Shown one piece after another: positions 10,101 to 22,703 of a stretch of DNA of 64,000 nt (position 1 is its first letter; each line of letters starts with the position of its first letter). Under the pieces are notes generated by a model. That model had not been told where the DNA came from, ran no database searches, and saw nothing but the letters and a program-made list of their open reading frames with translations. The DNA is taken from assembly GCA_023078555.1 (NCBI GenBank), contig CM041198.1, positions 11,847,874-11,911,873 on the forward strand. Direction: 5' to 3'. The stretch is from Ulva prolifera (lineage: Eukaryota; Chlorophyta; Ulvophyceae; Ulvales; Ulvaceae). The position numbers were made by a program, and so were the translations under genes.

Positions 10101-13100
10101 TTGCCACTGGCTGGGCTCCCCGGCTCGGCCCTTTCATCCGCGCCCGCCACATCACGCCGCACGCCTGCCGGTGCCCCTGCGCCACCCTCCTGTACAGCAG
10201 CCCGCAGCCCCGCCTCAGCAGCCAGATCCGTGTCCGCCGACTGCTCAGCTGACGCCGGCGGCTTGCCCTTGAAACGTACTTGCCCGATCTTCCGCGCCAG
10301 CTTGCCGAGCCACCGCTGAGGAGGAAATCCCTTGGGCCCCTCCTCGCCACCACCTGCCGCCTTCCCCGCTGGGCCCCCCGCGGGGTCCCCCTCCTCGTAT
10401 GGGCCTGCAGCCTCCCCCGCCAGCCCCCCGGCTCCGCCCTTCGACCGCGACTGCCACATCGCAGCGTCCGCCTGCATCGACGCCGCAGCATCGTCGAGGA
10501 TCTTCGCAACCGGGTCGTCGATGCTCGCGGCCGACTGCACGCTCTTCCCGCGGTCCATGCCCCCATCGCCAGGCCGCCGGTACGTCGCTGCCGGGGAGCC
10601 GCCCGCATGCACCGAGCCCCCCGCATGCATTGACTTCTTCAGCAAGCCCCAGTAGGACAGCCAGCGGCTGCGTGCCGGCTCGCGCCCGCCCGCCTCGCCG
10701 GCCCCCGCCGCCACCTCACCCTCCTCGCCCAGCTCCGCCCCCTCCAGCTCGGCCGTCGCGGCCGCGTCTTGCCGCCGGTGCCGCTCCTCCTGTGCGCCGC
10801 GGTGCAGCGCGGCGAGGTGCTGGAACGCGTGCGCAGGGGCGCTCCCGCGCGGCACCGGCTGGTGCGCGAGCAGGTCATAGCACAGCACAGAGCCGAGAGA
10901 GTAGGCGAGGATGGAGATGCGGCCGGAGAACTCGCCGTGGCGGCGCACGAAGCGCAGGTAGGTGCAGTTGAGGTTTGCCGCGACGGAGTCGAGGATGTTC
11001 TGCGCGTGCGATGGCGACATGTACATCAGCACCTCGACGCACGTGTTGTGCGCGAGCTGGCGGAAGGAGCGCGCCCCCTCCGGCATGATGCTGTCCGCCA
11101 CCTGGTCCGCCTGCACAAGCGAGCGGCTGAGCGGCCGGGGACGCGCGCAAAGCGTGTGCTGCCCCTGCGGACAGCTGCGCAAGCGGTGGCCCGGTGCACG
11201 AGCTGCCACGGAAGCACAGCGCAGCATTCTAGAACCAGCTGCATGGGGATGGGCCATCGCATGCCAGAGGCCCGCCGCAAAAGCTGTTGCAGCAGTATCT
11301 GGGTGTGGCCATGTTAATGATGCGGTCACGTGGGCGTGCACGGGGGAAGGAGGCCGCAAACATGCCTGAGGGCAGGGGGGCGACCAGTGGGAGTAGCGCA
11401 GGGGGGGGCGCGGGCGGGGGCGCACCTCAAGGTCGAGGTTCTTGCGCCACTGGATCGGCAGCACCTGGATGTAGCCCTTGCCGATCTCGTCGGGCATGTA
11501 GTCGTCCAGCATGGCGTTCACGCGCCGCCGCACCGCCTGCGCATCGTCCGCGATCGTGCGGCCCCCCATGCGCTGCCCGATGCCATGTACCGCGAGCACG
11601 ACGTGCCGCACGGCCATGCCGACCGTGCGCGCCTCGAACGAGCTCAGGTCCTGCTGCTCCGTCTGCTCCTTCTTCGCACTTGCCTGCAGGCAGCGCACGC
11701 GGCTGAGGGGCGACATTGCGCGAGCGCACCCATCTGCAATGCAGCGGGAGGGGGAGCTGGTGTGATGTGCAGCATGCGCAGCGTGGAGCTGTTGCGGCTT
11801 GCACATGGTCGCACTGGGGAGTGGTCCAGCCGAGTGCCGGAGGCCGCGGCCTCACAAGCTAGGCTGTGGCCTGCAAGGGCCCCTCTGCCACACCCCCCAT
11901 GGTGCCGGGCCTGGCGGCGTGGAGACTGGCATGCAACAGAGCTCTGCTGCAGATACCAGCAGTCACTGGGTGCTCTTACACGTTCTGCAACAATGCAAGA
12001 GGTATCTGGCACCAGGCAGCGCAGGCGGGTGGGCGTACCTCCCGCTCTATGGCGGGGTCATAACCTCTGTGCAGGCGCCACCCCGCAGACTTGAAGGGCG
12101 TCAGAGTCTTCAGAACAGAGTGGCTGTCCTTTGTGCAGAGAAGCATGTTGTTGCGGTCGGTGAACACGGCGTGATAGGAGCTTTCCAGCAGGCCGGCCAA
12201 CTCGATGCGTGTGCCATATGTGCCGTCTGGCTGTGGCCTGTGGTCCGACGTCATCTGTGTGCTGTCAAACTTTCTGCGCACGTAGGACAGTAGGATGAAG
12301 TGGTGGCCCTGCTGGAATAATGAACTTGAAGATGGAGTCAGTGGAGGGGGGGGGTGCACCTTTGCTGCCATGCCTCTTCAAGCTTGCTAGCCATGTTGTG
12401 GGGCAGGGGGACCAATGTGTTCTGCTGGCCCGGGGCCTGAACGAACCATGTGCCGCGCATAAGCATTCTGGGAGCTTCTGGCCAGTAGATCGGGTACACC
12501 CGTCGGCTGGCGATGTCTGCCTCATAGTAGCCAGACCGCACGACGGGCCCGCAGGGCTCAAGGTCCGCCTGAGCTTCGTCCACAACCGCATCCGCGTCCG
12601 CCTTTGGTTTGGGGAACTCCGCTATGTCTTCATGTTGCTGCGACCATACTTTGTCGTAGCGCTTTGCATTCTTCCTGCGCACGCGAGCATGGCCATACAC
12701 TTGGGATCTGCCACGCTGGCAAATGCGTCGAGCGGGAGCCGACCGCAGCTCCCGCAGGCTTTGCAGCGCCTAATATAACAGCATGAACATTAGCAGCTAC
12801 TGGTTGTCTGCAATTGAAGCTCCAAACATGGCCGCCTGTAGCGCCTGCGATGATCGTTGCAGCTGGCCTGCATTGAACAGCACGAACGTGCCTTGCACAA
12901 CAAGCAGCGCGCGGTGTTGAGTCATGAATCACACCTGTAGACAGATTCGAGGAGCAGCGAATCTCCATCACAGAACTTGACGAAGTCTGCCTTCCCTGGC
13001 ACATCTGACACTGCATGCCACAGTGCATCGGGTCCACATTCAACCGGCGCTCCAACACTACGTAGCGATCACCAACATAGCAGCGCACTCACGTCGTCTG

Positions 13101-13244
13101 TGGCAGCGAGCCAAAATTTGTGGCTCACGGGCCGAGGAAGGGAAGGTGACGAGACGTACCGCACTGCGCAGCTGTGTTAGCAGCACTGTAATACCACTGC
13201 ACGTCGCCTGGATCCGGATCAACATCTAAAAATTCGTGTGGCAT
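7140..13244 (-). CDS. SGR2: SGR2-like DDHD-domain phospholipase A1
   Basis: Intracellular phosphatidic-acid-preferring phospholipase A1 of the plant SGR2 / animal DDHD1 family, a membrane-trafficking lipase. Phase-consistent exons: 12674-12360, 12273-12039, 11683-11426, 11110-9242 (623 codons), 9034-8645, about 8286-8120, and 7735-7140 (stop). Family landmarks in order: DVQWYY (near 13,200), RVYPIYWPEAP...RGTWF, RHVVLAVHGIGQRMGG, VLPIQWRK, the lipase elbow ILAYSLGSVLCYD, FIMIGSPAG, CRRMYNVFHPFDPVAYR, LVPYHRGGRK, and the C-terminal FRAHFCYWKHEDVALL. The nucleophile elbow is A-Y-S-L-G where most relatives have G-H-S-L-G, so the first glycine of GxSxG is replaced. A roughly 440-residue disordered Ser/Gly/Ala-rich insert separates elbow and DDHD domain. 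The 5' end is uncertain: ATG at 13244 is a candidate, and the join near 13,163-13,190 would need a very short intron. Confidence 0.85.
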
Positions 13245-14221
13245 GGTGATCGATACATGACCTACATCTGCGTGACGAACATGTGCAAGAGACAACCACA
13301 ACGAAACAATTGATTGTGCTACCAGTGCCGTTGCCGGAACAGCCAGGAGCAGGAAAGACGCGTTCAAGTTCACATGCACAGACAACATACTTCCTTGCGA
13401 GTCATTGCACCGGCATGGGACGAGGCAGCAATGATCGCAGGTCTGCGTGCCCCCAAGCCACTTTCGCTGCTATGACACATCCCATCACGCAAGTTGGGAG
13501 TTGCTGTTCCAAGGGCAGACAGGCTCCATGCCGACAAGCACTCGAGCATTGAGCGCACATGAGGATGTGCACAGGTCGGCGTACTGCCTCGTGGGGGTGT
13601 ACATTGACATGATGATGGCAGGTATGGTGGAAGCTGCCTCACGAGGCAACAGCTTGATGCTGCCAGCAGGTTCCTTGCCCAAGTCCATACTGTGACGCCT
13701 TGATGAATGACACTCTGACAGTTACGACACCTGACCGCAGATAGTTCATGCGCTTGAAATGTCTCATCTGCTCCACTGTGGCAGCTACAAGGGAAGCAGA
13801 CAGCAATCTAGTAATATTCGGAAAGCACTCATGCAGCCCCAGGGTCGGCAGCCGACGCCCAGACATCTCAGCATCCCCACGTAAACACGACAAGATACTG
13901 TGGAGTCCACAGCCACTCCACTTGTGCTCTGCTGCTGCTTCCCTGCTTTGGGCAGTCTGTGAGCATCTTGAGCGAGATGCACTCCTGGAGTGTGGTTGCG
14001 CAGTCTGGTTGAGCTGTCTGAACGCCGAATCGTGGCAGGCCCTTCCAGTTCCCGTTCCTTTCGAGCCTGTCCAGGCCCGAGGAACAGGTCCAGGTTTGCT
14101 CAGCCTGAGCTTTGTCTGCAGACGCTCTCTGTGCCGGAGCCCATGGCTTGGCCCTCCCTGAGCACACCCACCGGGCCTGCCCGCCAGCATCGCAGTCCAC
14201 CATACTCCAGCACACACGCCC
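13245..14221. other. Intergenic; no gene recognised
   Basis: Lies between the uncertain 5' end of the phospholipase gene and the 3' end of the WDR83 gene. Unrecognised 5' exons or the 5' UTR of the phospholipase may be here. No distinct gene is seen. Confidence 0.5.
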
Positions 14222-15673
14222 TCAGCTCCGCCAGAACTTGATGCTGCAGTCCGCCCCGGCGGTCAGCAGGCCATGTGCATCAGGGACCGGGCAGAGGGAG
14301 GTCGTGACCCCGGTGTGAGCTGCGACGCTGCCCAGCACCTTCCGGCTCGCGACGTCCCACATGAACACCTTGCCTGCAGGGCACGGCCTCTCAGCTGCGG
14401 CACGCCTGCCAGTGCTGCTGTTCTGCCGCTGGGGGGCATGCGCTCACGGTGCTGCAAATGCGTTCGGCTGGGCCACAGGTGCAAGGAGCTAGTTCAGCCA
14501 TAATCTGAGGCGCCTCAGAACAGCACTGGCGCAGGCATGCCCGTCTCGACATGCATGCAGCACCGCTTGAGTACCACATCAGAGAGGTGTGGCCTGGCCC
14601 CCGTACCAGCCTTCGCAGGCGTGACACCAGGGGGGCTCAACTGCCGGAAGACACTGCCCGACTCAGCAACACGCGCCAAAGCTGAGGGATACATGAAACC
14701 CAGCACACGCTCGGGTCAGAGCTGCGACATTCTCCTCGCATTCTTGCATCATTGGCAGCATGTGGGCGCACCGTCCTCGGAGCCGCAGGCAACCACTCCA
14801 TCGTCCGCCAAGAGGGCACACTCCAGCTGGAACTCCTGGTGCCTGTGGCCCTCGTACCGTGCGAGCACCGCCCCGCTCTTCGCGTCCAGCAGCCGCACGC
14901 TGTTGTCCGTGCATGCCGCGGCCACATACAGCCCGTCCACCGGCGCAGCGACACTCGTGACGGGCTGGTGCACCTCGTCCCGCACCAGCCGCCCTCGCCT
15001 CACATCTATCGCTGTCACGGTGCCATCCACCGCCCCTGCTATCACGGTGGCGTTCCCCAGGGCTGCCAGGGATGTGACGGAGTCAGAGGCGGCTTTGACG
15101 GTGTCGATGGGGCGGGTGGACCGGCCCTTGAGGTCCCAGAAGCGGACAGTGGCGTCGTATGAAGCTGACACCAGGAGCGACTCCTCTGCAGCATACTGCA
15201 CCGCATTCACAGCGCCATCATGGCCGGTAAATCGGCGTAGGACTGAGCCGGAAGAGACGTCGAAGTGGTTGATGGAGCGATCCGTGCCACATGACACAAA
15301 GTGGCGGTTGTCGGCTGACACTGCCACCCCCTGCACGTCCCCGCCATTCCCACGATACGTGTTGATGTGTGTGCCTTTGGTTGGATTCCAGAGCCGCACT
15401 GTGCGATCTTTGGCTCCACTGAGGCAGTACTTCCCTGCACCATGACAAAGGCGTCTGTCACAGAGATGCATTGCAGGTTGCCTGTATGCCAACTGAACCT
15501 TGCCAGCGAGTTGGTTCAAGCATCAAATGGATAAGCTGACAGAGCAGGTAATGTCATGACATGGTGGTCAACTCGACAGTACCTGTAGCTGTTGCTCTGA
15601 CGCAGAGCACTGAGGCCGTGTGCCCGGTCATCGTGGTGGCCAGCTGGGCTGGCACTTCGAAAGCACCCGCCAT
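14222..15673 (-). CDS. WDR83: WD40 protein WDR83/MORG1
   Basis: Complete three-exon gene: 15673-15583, 15434-14772 and 14373-14222, giving 301 residues with consistent phases (donors GTACTG and GTGCGC, acceptors CAG). The protein is a seven-bladed WD40 propeller. Repeats can be followed from MTGHTASVLCVR through KYCLSGAKDRTVRLWNP, FTGHDGAVNAVQ...YDATVRFWDLKG, AGAVDGTVTAIDVRRG, NSVRLLDAKSG, and GSEDGKVFMWDV to the C-terminal GADCSIKFWRS. Order and linkers match WDR83 (MORG1), a scaffold linked in animals to MAPK modules and found with spliceosomal complexes. The length is typical of the family (about 300-315). The start ATG directly precedes the GHTASV blade with no targeting peptide, so it is probably nuclear or cytosolic. 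It is divergent from the DUF3054 gene with 363 bp between starts, probably a shared promoter region. Confidence 0.92.
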
Positions 15674-16036
15674 GTAATTACATTAGCACGGGATCACATC
15701 ATTGTACATGAGTGTATGTGGTCCTGTGGAGTTACTCGGAACCTGTCCGTCTATCACGGAAGTGCGACCGACCTCTCATCGTTAGGTCAGCAAGCGGAGG
15801 ACGATCATGGCTGCAGCCGTCTACAGGAACACTGACAGAAGTTGGTCGGATATGTATTGGCCAATGCACTTGAGCTGAACCATGAAGCAACCATTGCGCG
15901 TCCTGCGTGTGCCATATCAGATGAGGGGAGACGTCGAGACTGTTGGTGTTGATCCCGTGGTGCGCTGCCTGATAGGCTCATCAGCGAGAAACGGCATTGC
16001 TGTTTCATCTTGCCTCTTACTGTGCTGTAGTGCGTC
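15674..16036. promoter_or_regulatory. Divergent intergenic region of WDR83 and the DUF3054 gene
   Basis: A 363-bp spacer separates the start codons of two genes transcribed away from each other, so it must hold both promoters and both 5' UTRs. No clear TATA box or other named element stands out. Confidence 0.55.
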
Positions 16037-17943
16037 ATGATTGCCGTGCGGCTCTGTGCAAACTGTAGATTCTTGTTTGGGGCACAGCGTTCTGTGAGAA
16101 TGTCACAAGCGATGTTGCACGCGACAACTGCGACACCGTCATTTGATCGCAGCGCTGCTGCTCGGTCCCCTTTCCATGCGGCCTTGCAGCGGTGTAGCGC
16201 AGAACGTCCACGTCCGTCTCCCGGCAACGACCCAAGGATGTCAACGATGCCGAAGAACCCGACAGGGGCGGACCAAGATAACGTCAAGGTATTTGCAATT
16301 GCATCGGACTGATTTTGTATGCGCTTACCGTCTACGTGCATTGCGCCTTCATTGTTGCCTGTGTTTCAGTCAAGGACCGCGAAGAATCAATGCTAAACAT
16401 GGCATCAGCGTTATAAAATCGCATGTACAGGTGGTGAAGCTCGAGGATGCAACTGTGGAAGGTGTCGCCAAGGTGGACAAAGAGGAGGGCTGGGTCTCGG
16501 ATCCCGGGTGTGGTGCCCCAGACTGAAGCTTGTCTCAGAACTACCCGTACAGGATCTGGCCATGAAATTCTCTCGCGCCTGATACAATGATGCTAAACAG
16601 CTGTGGACGTGGTATTTGATGCGATGTAGTGCTGCACGTGGGTATCTGGCTGTGCAGTAGCACCCAGGACCCTGGATCAGCTCAGCCGACTGGTACGATG
16701 GCATGAAGCAGATCCACGTGTTGGAAATTCTGTATGACGTATTCTAGAGTGATGTATGTGCCGCCACAGCGTTGCAACTGGGCGCTCTTTATGCATTCGT
16801 GGTCGGTGCCTGGCCCCAGTGCACAGCAATGCGGTATGTGCCACGGAACGGTTGCTCGTGCTGAGAAGGTTAACTACCTTGATAATGCAAGCGGATTCCA
16901 CACCCAAACGACCATGCTGCTTGGTGGGGGCCGGTGCTGCAACAAGATGCTGCTGCGGCGGATCAGCGTATCCCGGCCGCTCATGCCCACGTGTACATCT
17001 GTGCATCAGGGTGCTACAGCAACCCTGCTTACGGGCCGCAATACTGTATGAGAAGAATTGCTTTCAGGCGCGTGAAGCTGCTGGTAGCGGGCGATGCCGC
17101 GGCCCTGCTCCTCTTTGCTGTCATTGGCAGGATCAACCATGGGGAGGTGCTCGATGTGGAGACACTGACAACAGTACTACCCTTCTGGATAGGTGTGTGG
17201 TGCTAAGCATCGTTGAAATGTCGCAACTAGAAGCTGTTCCAGCGTACATGTGTATTGTTGCACAATAGCACTTTGACACTTTTGCCAGTGTTCTTTCCCA
17301 ACAGACAGCTGACCTGAGACGATGTGTCACAGACGTTCAAGCTGCTGAGGACATGCTCTGATTTGGATTTAATGTGACATGCCAGCAAACCTGTGGCTGC
17401 AGGGTGGTTTGGGAGTGCCAGTGTCCTGGGTGGCTATGGTCAGCAAGCACAGGATGGATATGTTGGGCCAGCAGCATTGACAGCAGCCAAGGTGTGGGCC
17501 GTGGGGATCCCAACTGCCCTCGTGCTGCGGGGGCTGCTGAAGGGATATCCAACCCCCACTCCCTTCGTCATTGTTGCGTTGGGGGCGACGGCTGTGCTGT
17601 TGCTGGGCTGGCGATCTGCACTTGCAGGAGCGACGACGCCGTGGGTGTGGCTCTCTGAACTTTTGCCGGTCACTGAAAAGGTTGCTGTATGTAGAAGAGG
17701 GCTCGTTACCCAGCGTTACACGAAGCGTACCTGCATCGGAGCTGATATGCAAGGACCTGGGGGACAATCATGCATTTGGTACCACTCTAGATCCGATGCA
17801 CGGGCCGGATTCCAGTGTTCTGAATCAATGCGCTTGTGCAGGAACAGCTCACACCTCTGCAGCGGTTCAGAAGGCAGAAAGACAAGAAGGGAGACGCGGG
17901 AGAGTTCATGCAGCTGCTGATGTCGCTAACGAAGCGCTGGTAG
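16037..17943 (+). CDS. DUF3054 membrane protein, probably plastid
   Basis: Five phase-consistent exons (16037-16288, 16431-16507, 17068-17192, 17403-17644, 17863-17943) give 258 residues. The first about 75 residues are rich in Ala, Ser and Arg and look like an organelle transit peptide. The remainder matches the DUF3054 family of cyanobacteria and plants. Membrane segments are VKLLVAGDAAALLLFAVIGR, LTTVLPFWIGGWFG, AAKVWAVGIPTALVLRGLL and TPFVIVALGATAVLLLGWR. It ends in the charged tail GEFMQLLMSLTKRW, which resembles the C-terminus of plant members. Function is unknown; a thylakoid or envelope location is inference. A TGTAA signal lies 28 bases past the stop. Confidence 0.87.
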
Positions 17944-17970
17944 AACGTTGGCCGTGACAAGTGCCGGTGA

Positions 17971-17975
17971 TGTAA
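17971..17975 (+). terminator. TGTAA polyadenylation signal
   Basis: TGTAA 28 bases after the stop codon of the DUF3054 gene. This pentamer is the usual green-algal poly(A) signal. Confidence 0.55.
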
Positions 17976-18335
17976 ATTTCATACTGGAAAAGCCGCAGTT
18001 TGTTCTGTCGAGTGCCACATCAGCGCGGCACCTACATGCACAAGAGACACTCGAGACACCGTCGTAGGAGGCTCCTCACCTCTAGACGCAGTATGCTGAA
18101 TGCGTTGGTCCACACATACAAATATTCCTGGGCGTTGGTGAGCACGTTTCCGCTGTGCCTGCACTGCTGGCGCCTCCTTGGATCAATCATGCGCGCACAG
18201 CGATCAGTGCTTTCGCTTCTACAAGATCTGAGGGACGCTTCGCTCTCGCTAGCTGTAGTGTCGCAGACTTCCATCGCGCCAGCGTGATCTGACATGGCGT
18301 AGGACGTCCAAGGTAAGAAGACAGAGCCGAGGCTC

Positions 18336-20041
18336 ATGGCTTCTGCCGCGCCTGCTGCGCCTTCCGCGAAGGCCAGGATCACAGGATTGCTGCTCATCGT
18401 CGTCGTCGCTGTGATCTGGGTTTGTGCAAGTTTTATCGTGCAACAGCTCAAGCTGCACCCGTTCTTGATCACTTACTTCTGCAACGTCCTGTTCCTGGTG
18501 TACATTCCCATCTCGATACTACAAGCCAGGCGATGGTACGATCTGGTGTAGGATTCTGTTGTTGCGAGCTCCTTTCGTCTCGTAGAGATTGGGTGGCTCG
18601 TGATTTCTGGCACTGTTTTGATGAGGAAGCACAACTTGAGGTGGCATGTGTTGCAGCAGGGGACGAGCGCAACAGCCTGATACAAAAGAGGACGATGAAG
18701 CAGCCGCAGACGGTGAGCTGCAGCCACTTCGGGTCGAGCCAGATGTACCATCACAGCTGGCAGGGACGCTGCGAGTCAACTCACCGGCCAGCCCACGGCG
18801 ACTCTGGATGAGCCAGCACACGTGGAGCATCGTCAAGGCGGCTGGAGCAGTGGGCCCAGTGTGGTTTATGGCCCAGCTCTGCTTCAATGTATCACTGCAC
18901 ATGACCTCCGTCACCTCGAACACGATTCTGTCTTCACCTTCCAGCCTCTTCACGTACTTCTTGAGTATATTAGTACTTCAAGAGAAATTCACTTACAATA
19001 AGCTGGGCGGAGTTGTGCTCACTGTTGCCGGTGCGCCTCGGTGCAACGAATGGCGCTGCCCACCCTGTCACCTGGTCGCCATGCCGGGCCAGACAGCTTC
19101 TGGATCGATGATCCTGGTGAGGTCGAGCCCATTGTGATATATTCAGACACCTTGATTTAGAAAACGAATATTTCGCATTCAGTTGGCATGCGTTGATTGC
19201 CGGCCACCCAGGTGTAGCCCTGTGTGTGGTCTAGTACGTGAGTATGCCCTCTGCAACGGACGTGTCCTTGCAGTCCTTCAACTTTTCACTAGTGTAGGTA
19301 CAATTCTCGTGGCGCTCGCAGACCGGATTGAAGACAACGAGGAGAGCCAGGCACAGGGACCACTGGGGATGGCAGTTCTGGGTGACTGCCTGACGCTGTG
19401 CGCGGCAGCGCTGTATGCAGTATACACGGTGCTGATCAAGATGATGATGCCTGAGGACAGCGAGAGCGACATGATGGCATTCTTTGGCTACATGGGACTC
19501 ATCAACACACTGATATTTGCGCCAGTCGTTCTGATAATGCAGCTTGCAGGTGCAATCAGTTTGTGGACCATACCACTGGCCACACTGTCGCTGGTGTTTG
19601 TAAAAGGTGAGTCGCGCCGGGAAGCTGCCTTCACTGCGTAGTGATTGTGTCTTGCCCATGTCTTGTGCATGCCCTGCGAGTGCAGATGCACAAGCCACGT
19701 GCTGAAGGTGGCTGCATGATCGGCGTGATGTGCACGAGCCCTGCAGGCCGTGGGGCCCCCATGTGAGGCTGCCTGTTTCAACGTGTTGCTGACATTCTTG
19801 TGGTGCTGCTGCAGGGCTGTTTGATAACACGCTTTCAGACTACCTGTGGTCGCGGGCTGTTCTGTTGGTGGGCCCGACCATTGCCACTGTCGGCCTGCAG
19901 CTGCAGGTGCCACTGGTGATGGCGACAGACCCGCTGCTCCACACAGAGGGCTGGTGGAGTCAGTGGGATACAGCTGCGCTGGAAGTTGGAGGCGCAGCTG
20001 CTATCCTTTTCGGCTTTCTCACAATAAACTTCAGCTCATAG
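18336..20041 (+). CDS. SLC35F/EamA-type multispanning transporter
   Basis: Exons 18336-18535, 18657-19030 (or from 18660, a NAGNAG-like choice), 19298-19606 and 19815-20041 join in phase to about 369 residues. The protein has roughly ten hydrophobic segments of the drug/metabolite transporter (EamA) fold. It carries signatures of the SLC35F5-like branch: an N-terminal TM (ITGLLLIVVVAVIWVCASF), the SLFTYFLSILVLQEKFT block, GDCLTLCAAALYAVYTVLIK and LFDNTLSDYLWSRAVLL. A charged, low-complexity cytosolic loop (QQPDTKEDDEAAADGE) follows the first two TMs. The substrate is unknown; family members are suggested nucleotide-sugar or metabolite transporters of the endomembrane or vacuole. It is convergent with the next gene. 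Confidence 0.87.
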
Positions 20042-20175
20042 GGAGTATCCCACTGTTGAATGCACTAGTTGTGGTGGTACAAAAGATTCGTGCTCATGCA
20101 CACCTGAGCCCCAACACAGTGATAAATGTACTACAGCTGTGGCTGGCAAGGGTCACAGCGTACAGTACAGAACAA

Positions 20176-20180
20176 TGTAA
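20176..20180 (+). terminator. Candidate TGTAA polyadenylation signal
   Basis: TGTAA 135 bases past the stop of the SLC35F-type gene. Confidence 0.4.
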
Positions 20181-20430
20181 GAAGTTGACATAAATGTCTA
20201 CAGTGTCTTGAAGTGATTTTCCTCAAGGCAATTCAGTTTATGACCACGTTCTACATTAATATTGGATTTGGCCGGACACACGGACACACGGCCATACAAG
20301 CCCTGTTCCGGCGCTGCCACTGGGACCACTTGCATCATATTGCATATTCCCCCTGTCCCTGGTCAAGCTCTCTGTGCTCGGATTGTAGATCTGTGCCAGT
20401 CTGCACCATTCCACAACACCGGTGTACGTG

Positions 20431-22703
20431 TCAAAAACTCATCATTCGCTCTGCAGCAGCATACAGCCTCGGTGCAGACGGGACATACAGGGACTCATAG
20501 ACACATGGAAAGGGTGTGTCCCAGCCGCACACGCGCTCCGGGGGCACCTCTAATCGCAGGAAGCACTTGCGTGAAATGTGTGCAACAATCTCTCCCCCGA
20601 ACCCAGCTGTAATGGGGGCTTCATGCGAAACTAGCAGCCGGCCAGTCTTGTTCACAGACTCTTCCACAGCAGCACGGTCCCATGGGATCAACGTGCGCAA
20701 GTCAATCACTTCACACGAAACTCCAAGCTCTGACTCAAGGTTATTTGCGGCTTGGAGTGATACGCCGACCTGCATGCACCGCCATGTCTCCAAGGTTCCG
20801 CAGATTCGCTGTCTTGTGTTCTGCGCACCAGCAAACTCAGGCTCCCAAAGCGCTGCGTCTGAACGCTGCCCGCCCGCAAACAGGAGCATTTGCAGCGCCC
20901 AGGATCATTCCGCGTGAGTGCCTGCAGCACCAGTTTTTCGCACTGCCTGCGAGCTGGCTACGTATCTGCGTGATGTCGGTCTTGCTCCACATGGATAGAA
21001 CACACGCCGCAAGCTCGAGTCCCGGGAGAGGCAAGCCTCTTGCACCAGCTGGCACAGCTGAGGCTGCATGCGGCCGCACCTGCTGCCCCCACGCCACCAT
21101 CGTCAGATCTGTGCCAGACCTCGCCACCCGTGCCTTCCCGATCGCCGCCGCGTCCCCCGGCCGCCCGACCTCGACGTCCTCCACGGCCGTGCGGTACAGC
21201 TGCTTGGGCTCCATGACGATCACGGGGTCGGGGTCAGCGTGCGCGGCCTTCAGCAGCGCGTACGCGTCCGCGGGGCCCGCCGGCACACACACCTTGATGC
21301 CCGGCATGTGGCAGAAGAACGCCTCTGGGCTCTGCGAGTGGTAGTGGCCGCCGTGGCCGACCGCACCTGCGCCAGCCTCATACTTTGATATGCGCAGGCG
21401 GCAACATTTGCATGGCGCGTGCGTGCGGTTGTCGCTTTCGGCAGCTGTGACCACGTGCTCGTTTACAGCGGCTGTGACGCGGGAGCGTGCACTACCAACT
21501 CTCTGACTCAATCATGGCCAATCAGCACCTCAGCGGCCTCAATTTTTTATGCTGCAGAGGCTCCGTGGGGAGAGAGAAGCAGGCGCTGTCTTGCATGATG
21601 GGGGGGCCGAGTTGAGGTGGTGCGGCCGCGCACCGTAGGGCATGCGGATGGTGACGCCGCCGCAGTTGAACGCACTGCCTGACCGATACCGGAACTTGGC
21701 GAGCTCATTGAGGATCTGGTCGCATGCGCTGCCCCAGTAGTCTGCAAACTGGATCTCTGCGACCGGCTTCATTCCCATCGCAGCTGCTCCAATTGCGAAG
21801 CCTACCTGCACTTGGCATGGCATCGATGAGGCCACCCAAAGCTAGCCTAACGCAATCAGTAGGACTGCTCTAGCCCAGAATTGCTGTATGGACTGTGCAT
21901 ACAAACAGCCTGATGCTGCTACTGTGCCCACGACCTACTTGCCATCACTTGCTGATGGTGTGCACCATCAGCAGAAGCCTGGGACGTACTAGGTGCTTCA
22001 TGCATGCAGCTTAGGACAGGACACGCCTGGTAGTCCACAGATTGTCGTGCGGGTGCCGCAAGATGCTTGGCTGGTATGCAGCAGGAGAGCGCACTATCCC
22101 CATCTCATTCGTTGGTGTGCTGAAGACGCGCTCCTTGCCAAACCGTGTTTGCAGATTTTGAGTGCAGCGAAAAACTCCTCCAAATCCAACATCCTGTCCA
22201 AATACGAGCACGTTCCTGCAGAAGCCTGAGCGGAACGCTTGAACGGCATCTCCGACAAACAGGTGACGAGGACAGATGAGTCGGACAGAGCCGGCCCATG
22301 AACAACAATTTCCATTTCAGAAGGCATCCAAAGCACACCAGCAAATATTTTTGTGCTGGATCTATTCAAAACAAACAAGGAAAAGCATCTGTGGTCTTCA
22401 ACAGCCTGCAAACGAGCAAATCAGGTTGTCGCACCGAGCGTCCTCGTAAAGCGTCTCTTCTAAGGCCAGATTGACCGCACTCATAAGGTTCAGAGATCTG
22501 ACATCTACATTATCCTGTTGTTTCTTATCCGGCTGAGATGCACTGTCGGTCGAGTACGAGCGTTGCGTTCTACAGCTCGCATCGCCCCCCACTGGAATGC
22601 CTCCGCTAGCAACATCGATTACAGACCGCAGAACACATACGGCAGCATTTGCATAGGCAAGGCTGCCTGGGCCCAGTCGCAGCATGCAGACCGCTGACGC
22701 CAT
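20431..22703 (-). CDS. BCKDHB: Branched-chain 2-oxoacid dehydrogenase E1 beta subunit
   Basis: Five exons (22703-22435, 22215-22095, 21805-21634, 21366-21080, 20769-20431) join in phase to 395 residues. This is the beta chain of the thiamine-diphosphate E1 component that oxidatively decarboxylates the 2-oxoacids of Leu, Ile and Val in mitochondria. Conserved blocks: [132 protein letters not shown] and [18 protein letters not shown]. The first about 55 residues form a Ser/Arg-containing mitochondrial presequence. Relatives are about 350-390 residues, so the model is full length. HSQSPEAFF favours BCKDH over pyruvate dehydrogenase E1 beta. Confidence 0.93.

Noticed and set aside
8070-10971. Several long + strand open frames (for example 8070-9440 and 9468-10319)
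   Set aside because: They are antisense shadows of phospholipase exons in very GC-rich sequence and have no domain content.
17810-17826. Sequence resembling the MITE terminus (CCAGTGTTCTGAATC)
   Set aside because: It lies in an intron of the DUF3054 gene, has two differences from the terminus, and no inverted partner or target duplication is nearby.
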